From contig CM063110.1 of NCBI GenBank assembly GCA_031841125.1, positions 16,735,626 to 16,799,625 on the forward strand: DNA of 64,000 nt. The letters are read 5' to 3'. The notes beneath the pieces are model-generated. The model saw only the letters and a program-made list of their open reading frames with translations. It was not told the origin of the DNA and did no database searches. This DNA comes from Acanthococcus lagerstroemiae. Taxonomy: Eukaryota; Arthropoda; Insecta; Hemiptera; Eriococcidae. How positions within the stretch are numbered: the first letter of the stretch is position 1; each line of letters opens with the position of its first letter. The translations under genes were made by a program, and so were the position numbers. This document shows positions 11,146-21,694 of the stretch, in pieces.

Positions 11146-11667
11146 GTTTGCTATATGGGTATAAGTCCTGGACCCTATATCGCAAACAGGTTAAGCAGCT
11201 GGAAAGGTTCCACCAAAGGCAGCTCAGGAAAATTCTAAGGATACGTTAGGATGACTCCATCTCAAATAAAGAAGTCTTGAGGCGAGCTCAGGTGCTTCCA
11301 GTGGAAGTCCTTATTGAAAAAAGCCAATTAAGATGGTTTGGCCACGTATGCAGGGGACTGAGCTTCCAAGGTGGTGCTGTATGGGGAACTAAGTGTCGGC
11401 AAAAGAGCCGCTGGGGGCCAGAAGCGTAGATACAAGGACCAGATGAATGCTCTGCTCAAAAAGATCGGAACCTCAAACTCGTGGCAAGTCCTGGTCAACG
11501 ACAGGGACCAGTGGAGGAAAATGATTGCCTCCTACAAGGGGGCAGAGCAGCCAGGAAGAAGAGCGCCTCAGCTGATCCTCCAGTGTATGAGTGTCATCAC
11601 TGTGGCAGACAGATATCGTCGAGAATTGGGATAATTGCACACAGCAAGACCCACCTACGTTGCTGAA
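11146..11667 (+). pseudogene. LINE ORF2 C-terminus with C2H2 motif, frameshifted
   Basis: Plus-strand pieces in three frames read LLYGYKSWTLYRKQVKQLER, FHQRQLRKILRIR, WFGHVCRG, then YKDQMNALLKKIGTSNSWQV and DRDQWRKMI, and finally YECHHCGRQISSRIGIIAHS with KTH. This is the classical LINE tail: post-RT Y-G-x-x-x-W-T block, W-x-GHV, D-R-x-x-W, and a C-terminal C2H2 finger. There is one in-frame stop after LRIR and at least two frameshifts. 5'-truncated and dead. Confidence 0.75.
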
Positions 11668-11849
11668 GAAGTGGAGCAGCAATAGTCGCAATCGACTGGC
11701 TGCGGTAAGGTACACCTCTGTATCAAAGCTCCGACAAAAACTCCAACGCAGAGCTGCAACTGGAAATGTTATCTGCGTATCGGGGAACCGAATTCCTGCG
11801 TGGTTGGATGAATGACGCGAGAAAAAGCTGCGAGTGGGTGACATAATTT

Positions 11850-12640
11850 CGAAAAACGGGTAACCAAGGTGTACGAAGGTACCTCTGACGCTGCGACGTG
11901 TCAACATGTCAACACATTCGAACCGAAGCCGGGAAAACGGATCGCCGCGTTACCATGATGATTCCGAGTGCAGAAAGGGAATTTGACTCGGCTCAAATTT
12001 TAATATTAACAAGATACGCGGAGATGGTTCCCGGTGGGCGCAAAACAAGCCATCTAAAAATTCATGAAATAATCTATTCGCCCCGGCATTCGCATGCACA
12101 TTCGCCGGTGAGACGTTGAATACTCGAATATTTCAGCCCCGGCCGGGTTGGCCGTATACACGCCGGCAATTACGTACGACCTATGCGGCACGAACGAGGA
12201 CGGGGGGGAAAAAATATAATAATAAAATAAATAGTGGAAATACACGCCTAACCACCGGATGGTAATTTAAGGGTATGAATGAGTTTCTGAGCAGAATATT
12301 CATTATGTGGGCGTACTTCAGCGCGCCACAAACAGAGGGTCTACACGTTAGCAAAGGTGTGCGGGTTGCAGCGCTGTGTATACTTTTACACGCTGGCACT
12401 GGCAGTCTGTTCTGCAAAAAAAGAGAAAAAAAAAAGGAAACCGAGGTGGAAAAGGACGACGATAGACCGGCCGGACCTTGGCAGGTACCGTGCTGGTAAA
12501 TTGTTACCGCAATATTAAATGGGCCAACTAATAACTGACAAAGTTGGGATACTGAGCAGAGTGGTCAGTTATAGCAGGGCCGCGGCGATCCTGCTGGGAA
12601 TTGCGAACATATTTAAAGGGTTTCCGCTGTACCGACCGTA
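11850..12640. other. GC-richer, low-repeat island
   Basis: This stretch lacks recognisable repeats and is rich in CpG (for example around 12090-12210), unlike its AT-rich neighbours. Frames of 60-78 codons exist on both strands but none resembles a known protein or has clear splice context. It may be a conserved regulatory region or an unrecognised untranslated exon. Confidence 0.3.
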
Positions 12641-13391
12641 ACGGTTACCGGGTATTGCTCGTATACATCGTGTTTATTATTTATTTACTAATTATCTGTC
12701 CTATGGCTTTATATTTCAGCGAGGATGGTCGGCCAAGGAGATACGAGCGAAGATTTCGTATACCGAATCCGCCGTACACGTAACTGGTCGGCTTTTTATC
12801 CTCGTTTGTGGTCGAGGGGGCGATCTCGTAACGTGAAAGCTTCGGCGGTGGAGAATGCGGTATATTCTGTGTTTATTTTTCTAGATTCGACCAATTTTGC
12901 CCTTATGTGTCATGACGAGCCCGTGACCCGTGACACAAATTTCTTGTTCGCAGATTTTGTTCGAGGCTATCGTACAGGCGATAAATGAGAACTAGAAACA
13001 TTTTGGGGGCCAAAAACGGATTTTGTTGAAAAATGTCAGGCTAAGTATCGGAAACAACATATTGAAAATCCCGCGCCCAACAAGCTGTGCTAACTTTTCT
13101 GTGGCAAGTTTCAGCCCCCCAAAATCAGTTTTTTGCAAATATTTCCAAAAGTTGAAGTCCTAGAAAAAAATTTTTCAGGCAAAAAGTATTCCTCGTAGAA
13201 TTCTCTTTACAATGATGTATTTGAAGTTCAGTAAAGGCCGCATAGTTAGCTTGAAATGTCCTTGAAAGTAGTCACATTTTCAACTTTTCATAAAAACAAA
13301 CAGATTTTTCCGCGAATATCTCGAAATTATCAACTCCTACTAGAAAGTGTATGATAAAAATAATTTTAACCCTCAACAAGAATCATAATAG
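12641..13391. other. Mostly featureless; one ORF of unknown status
   Basis: An 87-codon plus-strand frame (12725-12988, MVGQGDTSEDFVYRIRRTRN...) lies just after a TTATATTTCAG that could be a splice acceptor (about 12719). I do not recognise the peptide. 12990-13391 is AT-rich with no motif seen. Confidence 0.25.
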
Positions 13392-13725
13392 TGTAACGAG
13401 ATTCGCACTGAAAAACTCACGAAAACACTTACTAAGAACTTTTAATATCACACCAACACAAACGCACGAAAACAGTAGCTAGATCGCTTTGAGAACGCAC
13501 AGTTTATCGCATACAAAATTGGACTATATATGGCGACGGCCAGCAGCCTTTATATATCCCGGCGTTATCGGCGAAACTCCTTATCGCTTTCGTTAACGAA
13601 CTTCTGTTCTGCTGCTCGAAACGTGTCGATCTTTCTTCGCTTATCCCGGGTGTTCGGGATTATTCGCCACAATAGTTTGTGTGTGTACTTTCCCCCCTGT
13701 TTCTAGAGTTACTCATTCCAAACTT
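13392..13725 (+). mobile_element. Putative gypsy-like LTR remnant
   Basis: The segment starts TGTAACGAGATTCG, has TATA-like boxes at about 13524 and 13552, and ends just before TTGGCGACCGGGAT, which resembles the TGGCGACCG primer-binding sites after many insect gypsy-type LTRs. About 235 bp of internal leader follow before the sequence is cut by repeat block X at 13961. There is no second LTR or gag/pol in the window. A chance resemblance cannot be excluded. Confidence 0.35.
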
Positions 13726-13960
13726 ACTTGGCGACCGGGATTCCAATAAATATGCAGCGACATCTCCGGAAAAGCCCGATGTCCCGCCCACTCAGAAAAA
13801 AACCTTCCTAAATATATATGTAGACCCCTGGGAAACTAAAATACGAGGAAGATGGAAACAAAGAGGAAGCTAGTCCCAAATTTCGGAATAAGATCCGAAG
13901 ATGAGCTCCCTCTAAGAATGTCACCTGTGGGAAATTGCTGATAGTAGGTTGCTGATGAAA

Positions 13961-14446
13961 GGGGCTAATAACTCCCGTAACGGAACGTTCAGCCTACTAT
14001 CACCATACTTATGGGTGTTTAACCACAGACCACTACCAAGCCCCACGGAGGTCTGGGCGAGTCCACAATGACCCCTGCCCCCAGCATACTTCTTTAGCGA
14101 AGTAGTGTCGAAGACCTGAGCCATCCGGATGGACGTGAACTACTTGGGAACTCCCTCTTCATGTCCCTGAATGAAAAGAGATCCACCAAAGGGAAAACTA
14201 ATTTTAAAAAAGTTCAGAGATGCCACGTACCAGAATCAAATACTAAGCACCGTCTATGCACACAGAAAAGATAAAGTTGTTCCAAGTCCACTTCACTGAA
14301 ATTACAAAATCATGTGTCGAACAGAAAATCAACAACACGTGTACATTCAATTTAGGGAATTGCACTAAACTATGGGAATGAGACCTCTCCTCTGGCAAAA
14401 AGAAAATCACTGGGTCCGTAGGACCGAGAGGAGTACGCGAAAGGAG
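13961..14446 (+). repeat. Repeat block X, copy 1
   Basis: From GGGGCTAATAACTCCCG to GTACGCGAAAGGAG. It is repeated at 16620-17031, where about 70 bases (around 14178-14245) are missing. Both copies run directly into a hairpin MITE. It contains GC-richer islands but no protein homology that I can see. Family unknown. Confidence 0.85.
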
Positions 14447-14450
14447 AATT

Positions 14451-14683
14451 GAAGGGTAAGGAATCAAAACTCACATTTGCCATTTTACTTCAAGGGCGAA
14501 AATAGGCAAAATACTATACACGAGTGCAGGAATATCTTTGCTGCGCCTGTGAATGTGCGATATGTATAACATACTCAACGTTCACAGCCGCAACAAAGAT
14601 ATTCCTGCACCCGTGTACAGTATTTTGCCTATTAGCGCCCTTGAAGTAAAATGGCAAATGTGAGCTTTAATTTTTTACCCTTC
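14451..14683. mobile_element. Hairpin MITE 'FB', copy 2
   Basis: Long palindrome like copy 1, bounded by AATT on both sides (14447-14450 and 14684-14687). The asymmetric loop reads GAATGTGCGATATGTATAAC in this orientation. It lies at the X/Y boundary. Confidence 0.9.
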
Positions 14684-16619
14684 AATTCCCATCGCTAACG
14701 CAGTAAAAACCTGAAAACAGGTACTGTGTAAAAATACCCTGCCAATGTAATGTAGCCCGAGTTACAGTATTTGAATTTGCATACTTAAAGACTTAAGGCG
14801 AGAACGGAAGAAAAATATAACGTGTTTTTAAAATTTGCCGTCCCTTTGTCGCCCGAGGCTGAAACATCATCAGCCATGGGAAATCAAGGCCTGTTTTCAA
14901 CATTTTTAACAGTCAAAAATAATTTACTAGGAAAATTGTTTTTTTCTAAATTTTAAAATGTTTGTTAAAGGGTTTTCTTTTTTTGATATTATATCAAAAC
15001 CAGTGTTTGATCAATCTACCAACCACAGCATTCTCGAAATTTCTAATTTTCACGGATTCCCAAACATCATTACGAAAACTCCAAGCAGACGAAAATCCCA
15101 ACACGGATGCCCTGACTAGTCAAACGCAGTTTATTCTAACAACTGCTCAAAGACATCACAATAGTATTAACGTGGATCCGGTCACGTGATATTATAGGAC
15201 AAATCGTGTTGACGCTGCTGCTAATCAAACCAGAAACAACTATTCCACTTCTGAATAATCCAGACATCAAAGCCTACCTACACCAACAAATTATGGCCTT
15301 ATGGAACGAAGAATGGATCCATACCACCGACAACAAACTCCGCAGCATCAAATCGGATATATCCAACTGGACCAACATCTTCAGCACCTTATGCGCTGCC
15401 TCTCGATCAACCGAAACAACTATCAATAGAATCTTCCTTGGCCACTCACGTCTTACCCACGAATATATATTTCTTCACCAACCACCACCAATCTGTAACC
15501 TATGTTCTTCTCCTCTTACTATACTACATATCATCCAACACTGTAAATCATATAGCCGCAATCACCGCATTCAATACCTACAAATTGATAATGTACAACA
15601 TCTGATTACCCTCATAAATCGCAACAATCTCTCACACCTTATCTAGACTAATTTTTATAACTAATTTAATAAGTTAGATGTAATTTAACAAATAAGATGT
15701 AGATACCGAGATCATGGCCTACAGGCGTTACGTGTCTCGTTAAAAAATAAATAAAAATAAAAATAGGGTAGTTTTTATTTAGTCTTAGTGGGAATTTATT
15801 TTTTCTATTTTTTCTGGGGATCTTAATACCATCCTTAAAAACAGTTTTAATAAAACACAAGAAAATTCTTCTAAATTTTAGTTCAAGGGAATGAGGGCGA
15901 CATACGTGCTGCACGTCTTTTTTTGCTTCGTAAGGAAAAATACACGAAGTTTCGATATTGTCAACCGAAATTTAATTTTATTAATGCGTTGAAAATTAGT
16001 TCTTGTTGATTTCAATTGGCTACATAAGCGTGTCTAAACTTTATGAGTAGGATGTGCCAAAAGTCGAGTTTACATTCTTTAATTATTTTTCATTTTTAAA
16101 ATATTCGATTCCGAACAAGATGTGATTGTTTCTAATGAGAAGTTATGTGTTAAAAAGTTGTGTACATTTTTCTACGAAATACAGACTGCAGCTTACAGCA
16201 GTGACCAAGTGACATTACTGTGATGGGTGATAATGGATATAACTAACGTCATAGGTTAATTTGTCTCTTGATCGACCCGTGATCCCTAATTCGGATCACA
16301 TCTATTTTGAGGTTGTATATGAACCGTAAATGACCATACATCGCGATTCGGATCAGAACACTGGAAAAGAACAATGGAAAAAATGATCCGAGATTCGTGA
16401 TTCGGATCACTTTTAATGCCCGTATCCCTCATCCGTGATTCAGTTCGAAAAAATAATCAATAATTTGTAATTTGAGTCTGCATTATTATGTCTACTCCTG
16501 CTGATAGGTATAGGAAGAGAACACTCCAAGCCGATATAGCAAAATATTAAAACTATATTTTCGATAATCAGTGTTGCAATTGTGGCAAATTCCAAATTTG
16601 AACAAGGATTAGCTCTAAT
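14684..16619 (+). repeat. Repeat block Y, copy 1 (carries a LINE insertion)
   Basis: Matches 23051-24215 nearly base for base over about 1.16 kb, except for 14989-15760, which only this copy has. Both copies directly follow a hairpin MITE, suggesting X-hairpin-Y or hairpin-Y was duplicated as a block. No coding sequence of its own is visible. A part near 16320-16440 is rich in GATTCGGATCA-type inverted motifs. Confidence 0.85.
14989..15760 (+). pseudogene. 5'-truncated I-type LINE: RNase H and C-terminus
   Basis: Inserted in Y; the other Y copy shows the empty site. The first frame carries FLIFTDSQTSLRKLQADENP, including the RNase H Asp of the TDSQ motif. A frameshifted stretch at about 15172-15240 gives GH-V-I then VDAAANQTRNN, the RNase H terminal block. 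The 146-codon frame (15206-15646) then gives LWNEEWIHTTDNKLRSIKSD, TTINRIFLGHSRLTHEYIF and C-x2-C...H...C, the usual I-clade C-terminal domain. After the stop comes an AATAAA-rich tail. RT and endonuclease are absent. It is dead but young relative to Y. Confidence 0.8.
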
Positions 16620-17035
16620 GGGCTAATAACTCCCGCAAGAGAACGTTCAGCCTACTATCACCATACTTATGGGTGTTTAACCACAGACCACCACTAAGCC
16701 CCACGGAGGTCTGAGCTAGTCCACGATGACCCATGCCCTCAGCGTACTTCTTTAGCGAAGTAGTACTAAAGACCTGAGTCATCCGGATGGACGTGAACTA
16801 CTTAGGAACTCCCTCTTCATGTCCCTGAATGAAAAGCACCGTCTGTGCACATAGAAAAGATAAAGTTGTTACAAGTTTACTTCACTGAAATCACAAAATC
16901 ATGTCAAACAGAAAATCAACTACACGTGTATTCTATCTAGGAAATTGCACTAAACTATGGGCATGAGACCTCTCCTCTGGCAAAAAGAAAATCATTGGGT
17001 CTGTAGGACCGAGAGGAGTACGCGAAAGGAGAATT
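16620..17035 (+). repeat. Repeat block X, copy 2
   Basis: Second copy of the block at 13961, in direct orientation, with an internal deletion of about 70 bp and scattered substitutions. It begins exactly where block Y ends. With its hairpin it forms a direct repeat flanking Y, an LTR-like layout, but its ends are not TG...CA. Confidence 0.85.
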
Positions 17036-17270
17036 GAAGGGTAAGGAAGCAAAACTCACATTTGCCATTTTACTTTAAAGGCGCAAATAGGCAAAATACT
17101 GTACACAGATGCAGGAATGTATCATTGCTACGCCTGTGAACGTGGAGTCTGTTATACATATCGCACATTCACAGACGCAGTAAAGATATTCCTACACCCG
17201 TGTACAGAATTTTGCCTATTTGCGCCCTTGAAGTAAAATGGCAAACGCGAGTTTTGATTCCTTACCCTTC
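17036..17270. mobile_element. Hairpin MITE 'FB', copy 3 (loop inverted)
   Basis: Same palindrome, flanked by AATT (17032-17035, 17271-17274). Its central, non-palindromic part reads GAACGTGGAGTCTGTTATAC, the reverse complement of the loop in copy 2, although both sit at the same position next to X. Confidence 0.9.
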
Positions 17271-19190
17271 AATTGTCCCTTCTTCACTTGAAGGCGATGT
17301 GAAACAATAGCGACTGATATTACCTTTTGACTTTCATACTTATGCTTCTGAATTTTATTAAAATGGCTCAAGGTCAGGTGAAGACGGTGAATTAAAAAAC
17401 GCATGGGATTGCCATGAAATTAAAAAATAAGGCAAATATGAATCAGAACCATCACCATATGACGAAACAATAAAATAAAATGTACGTGACTCCTTCATTA
17501 ACAAACACCGTCGTCTGTGGTGCAGCACTGATGCTTGTGGACACAAATTGGGGAAGTCACCGAAGACCCTTTGTACGGACCAGTCAACTTACGTGTGGTG
17601 TTGTCGCCAAGAATACGAAAACGCTGACCACTTTCACCAGCCTACCAGCGGGATTAATGGATTGCGTTGGCCGAACCTTCTTCGTTGCTTTCGAAACTTC
17701 TACCCGACCTATAACGACTTGGCTCTTCTTTCCCACGAAATTTTGGGGCCCATCCGTGGCCATGGCATAAAACGCGGAACTGATCCGAATCCCCAGCCAC
17801 TCCTCGGACCAATTTCAATTCAAGTCATAACTTGGTACAAGTAAGCGGTAAGTATCGGAGACATATTCTCTACGTAATTCGTATCCAAATTTACCTTGAC
17901 ACATTTCGTATGCCAGTGGTGATGGGGTTGACTACGTACTACCCCCGTGCGTCTAGTTCGCTACTTCCATGTGGCCCAAAAGAATCACCCATCGAACTCT
18001 CATACAGTTGATAGAGGATAACGTCCTCTTCACTGGTACCGACTGTCTGAAAACCCCGCCAGGGAGCCCTTGGAAGGTGGATCGAAGGAGGGGAGAAAAG
18101 GAAAGCACGCTTAAGGAGACAAATTTTAGTTGACCTCATTCTGATGTCTGCCTGTTGACGTAGGATGGTTGAATTTTTGTCGGTGCTCTTTATTCTTGCG
18201 GTAACATTGAGATCCATAGCGGCAATCAGGTTTCGTAACATTCTTGTTCGAGGTAGATCGCATCAATCAGGTCCTCAGATGACTACTTGGCTCATTGTGA
18301 TTAACCTACGGAAGGAAAACAATTACTCAGAATCAGCTCAGAAAACGCCACAAGGCAGTCGAAGAATTTTTATTAACAATTTCGGTATACTAGCAAAGAC
18401 ACGGTGGCAAACATGTGTCAGCCCTCGCCCACGACTCTGGACCAAAATAGATCTAAAACTATAATCGAATTATTCGCACATAAAATACCCCACCATACAA
18501 AAAGTACTATATTAATTTAGGTTATAAAAACCGAAATGAAGGGATATTTTTATGTCCCCTCCACTTTTGGTCCTACAGGGGGCGTTTCGGCGAACTCATA
18601 ACATGATCGAACGTCGGGTGGAAACTCTCACGATAAGAAAAAATCAAATTTTAATTGGGGGCTGAACGCGAATGCTTCTCTACTACTGGAGACTGAAATA
18701 CTTTTGCCACCCTACTTGTGATATGCCCGAGGAGAATACTGTAGCCCTCCCACCAATTACGTACACCGTACAGCGAGGCTCGCTACTTTACACATTTTCC
18801 TAGTTTTTTCAAAGTTTTTTCACTGAGGTAAATGGACGAATGTTATTAAAAGCTATCAACAGTGGTATCAGTGGAAAGTGAACCATGTAAGGAAAACATC
18901 CATAACAAAAATAATGACCTTGAGCTCGGTCGGGAGCTATGACGCCTGAAAGTCGATGGGAGAAGTTGAACAGCTTTGGGGCTACTTTACACATAGACAC
19001 AAGATACGCGCACAACAGTGGCAGAACGTACGTATTCTGAACAGAAATGTTGAGAAAAAACTGAAAACAAACTAACACTTACTAGTAATCACGCAAAGTC
19101 GTGGGAGAACATTTCAAGTAGATAACGACGGTAAGGAACGAATAAGAAGAAATTGACTACATATATACTACATTCCGTCGCCTCCTTCTT
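17271..19190. other. Mostly unassigned; possible LINE-like remnant
   Basis: Plus-strand frames at 17480-17844 include CCRQEYENADHFHQ and LLRCFRNFYP, faintly like the Cys/His tail of I/R1 LINE proteins, but two frames compete and I cannot confirm it. A 100-codon minus-strand frame at 17939-18241 is not recognised. 18465-19190 shows nothing specific. Confidence 0.3.
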
Positions 19191-19401
19191 TTCTAATTTG
19201 CTCTCAACCCGAGCCCTACAATCCGCCCTTACGAGCATTACCTCAGAGTCGTCGGGGAGGCTGGTAGGGCTACCTCAGTCCTCTTCCCTTCTGTCCGAAA
19301 AACCGGCCTAGGTCGAAATCTGGCGAGTTGCTACATGGGCTCGAACCTGGGACCTCTGGATTCCGAGACCAACACGCTATCCACTCGGCCAACCAGACCC
19401 C
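19191..19401 (-). mobile_element. tRNA-derived SINE, copy 1
   Basis: On the minus strand it starts GGGGTCTGGTTGGCCGAGTG. TGGCCGAGTGG matches the pol III A box, and GGTTCGAGCCC about 45 bases on matches the B box. A shared tRNA-unrelated body follows (GACCTAGGCCGGTTTTTCGG to GGGCTCGGGTTGAGAGCAA). The same 210-bp unit occurs at 44371 and 58868. The anticodon region does not fold as a normal tRNA, so this is not a tRNA gene. Confidence 0.85.
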
Positions 19402-19460
19402 TCATCTCGTCACCTACAAACAGCCGAGGTTCGAATCCTAAAAATAATAATCACGCACAT

Positions 19461-19706
19461 TTGTGAGGGAACACAAAGTTTCTATGGTGCGAAGCCACTT
19501 TTTTCAGCGTCGGTAAAAAAAACGGGGATGACCAACAGATTTGTCAAGTTTTCGAGTCACTTTATTGTATAACGTTTTTCGGCATATTTATAGGTATTTA
19601 TTTATTTTACTCAGTTCAGTATTAAAGTACCTACTCGTCAAGTCGAATTGTTTTTTTCCATTAGTTCGAAGTTCGCTTTTTTTTTTAATTTAATATTTCA
19701 CTATAA
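19461..19706 (+). mobile_element. Putative copia 5' LTR
   Basis: Inferred from position: the segment ends just before a copia-type primer-binding site, and a gag start lies about 200 bases downstream. The left edge is only a guess (TGTGAGGGAACAC). AT-rich, with a TATTTATA box at about 19590. No second LTR was found. Confidence 0.35.
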
Positions 19707-19720
19707 GGTTATGGGTCCAG
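19707..19720 (+). promoter_or_regulatory. Copia-type primer-binding site
   Basis: GGTTATGGGTCCAG differs by one base from the site used by copia, which pairs with an internal part of initiator tRNA-Met. It precedes a recognisable copia gag at the expected distance. Confidence 0.55.
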
Positions 19721-19917
19721 TCCTCTGACCAACTCGGGAATTATTTTTCGAACTTACAATTTTTCTCCGCGTTGCGAATTCGATTTTTTCAGTAACCAAT
19801 TAACATTTTTATTCTGAAATTTTTCGCAAAGTTTGAATTAATTTGACTATCGTAGAAATTGGTAAAACTAATTTTTCTACTGCGAATTTATTAGGTAACA
19901 TCCACGTTTTATGAATC

Positions 19918-20600
19918 ATGGCATCATCGTTGCAATTCATGTCACCATCAAAAGAACAGGATACCAATGTCGTTTCATTTACTGGAAAAAGTTTTAGTAC
20001 TTAGAAATTTTGTATGCTCATTGTATTCGAAGAATTAGGTTTAGGGTCAAGGGATGCCTGAAATGGTAGTTTTTGGTGCTGGGGGTTTGGTGTCATAGGA
20101 GCCACTTTGGCATGCATGCGCATTGCCATACGTTCCACTACACTAATTATTTTAGATAAAATATAGATTAATTCGAGTGCAGGCTGGAATAAATGAAATC
20201 AACAATGTATTTTTCTCCCAATAAAATACTATTATATCACAGATGAGTGGATTCAGTAAGTCAAAGATCAACAATTTGGGAAACAATTGCAAGACAATCT
20301 TGTTCATACCTTCGAAGATACCAGCGTGACAAACCAATATCTATGTTATATCTCCAACTGTCAAATTTAAAATTCCAACCCAGTTCCACATTGTTGTTAA
20401 AGCATTTTAATGAATTTGAAGACTTAGTATATCAACTAAAAATCTGTGGTGCTCAGTTTTCTGATCAAGACCTCATTACTCAATTCCTTAATTCACTTGT
20501 GCCAGAGTAGAAGCCGGTAATTAATATTCTCGCAACAATAAATGATGTTTTTCAATGCACTTGTCCAACTTCTCAGGCATACACCTAGCACCCGGCATTC
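19918..20600 (+). pseudogene. Ty1/copia Gag (UBN2-type), broken
   Basis: The ATG at 19918 begins MASSLQFMSPSKEQD, followed by VVSFTGKSFST, a stop in place of the conserved Trp, and KFCMLIVFEELG: the usual copia Gag opening. After a poorly conserved 20050-20240 stretch the frame resumes with TIWETIARQSCSYL, NEFEDLVYQLKICG and DQDLITQFLNSLVPE, the gag UBN2 core, ending in a stop at about 20510. The zinc knuckle, protease, integrase and RT are missing. A nonfunctional 5' end of a copia element. Confidence 0.75.
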
Positions 20601-20660
20601 ATTTTTATGATCTCTAGAAGAGAAGATACGAAGAAATTTGTATTTTGTTGATAGGCAATA

Positions 20661-21231
20661 CAAGGTGTCTGGACTTAGTTCAACTGAGTACTATCAGCAA
20701 CTAGACTATATTGTTAGATGTATTGTGTACCTACCATTCTTGTTATTTATTTATTTATTTTTGTTAGATGAAGTACATAAAAAATTTAAAAATTGGGATT
20801 TTTGAATTTACTAATGCAGGATAAATTCAGAATTCAACGAAGATGACTGCATAATTTTTTCGTCTCCCAGATGAGTACAAGTTCCCATAGTCATAACAGC
20901 TCTTAAAACATTAATTATTTACCTAGGGTTGGGCTGAAAAACGCCTTTTAACATTTCTAGCGCCTTCAATTTTGAAAATAGGCAACATATTGTAACCAAA
21001 TTTTCTTTTGTCCAAGCCAGTACTACCAGCTCCCATAGTCAGATTATTTATTCTGTTAATTATCATGTCTTGTATATTGTCTTGAAAATTGTGGTTTTTT
21101 TGTATTTTTTAAAATGGCATAGCCCCTTCAATTTGTTTGTAGGCAACTTTCCGTACTTGACTTCTTTTTTTTTCGTTTTATCGAGTACTATGCGTACCTA
21201 GGGGGTTCTTGAACAAAGTCCGGATACCCTG
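20661..21231. mobile_element. TA-flanked MITE (Tc1/mariner-like ends)
   Basis: Left end CAAGGTGTCTGGACTTAGTT and right end AACAAAGTCCGGATACCCTG are inverted repeats, each abutting TA (20659-20660, 21232-21233). Length and TA duplication suggest a Tc1/mariner-type non-autonomous element. The inner 360 bp recurs at 48533-49070. No ORF. Confidence 0.65.
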
Positions 21232-21233
21232 TA

Positions 21234-21694
21234 TACTTGCAACACCAATGTGTTTATCATGTGTTCACTTACCACCATTGTCTGAAACAATTTACATCCT
21301 CTGAAAGGAAGTTTCAACACACAATATCAGACAGTATCTATGAACGAAGTGGCAATAAGATAATGAATGAAGTTACTGAAGACTGGAACATATTATCACC
21401 GGTACACACAGTGCAGCAAACAACACGTATTATCATAATATTATATTGTTCGAAAGCTGATAAAATTCTGCATCAGTTTGCGTCACAATAAAAAATATTC
21501 CAAGTATTGTATACCGTAAACAGAGGGAATTTTGTAACCCAACATTTTCACGTTGCCTGGCACTGATATTTTCGCAGTATTCTCAAACACCTTTAAATAC
21601 ACTTTTTTTGCTCAAAAATACCTAACCTAATCGAGTAAACATTCAGGAACACAATGAGACCAAAATCAATATTCCTCTTTTTTTTAGATTTTAC
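21234..21694. other. Unassigned; one 84-codon frame
   Basis: A plus-strand frame (21237-21491) reads MQHQCVYHVFTYHHCLKQFT and on. It resembles nothing I can name. The rest is AT-rich spacer. Confidence 0.25.

Noticed and set aside
19191..19401. tRNA gene
   Set aside because: A and B boxes are present, but the anticodon arm does not fold properly and the same unit with a long unrelated body occurs three times, so it is a SINE.
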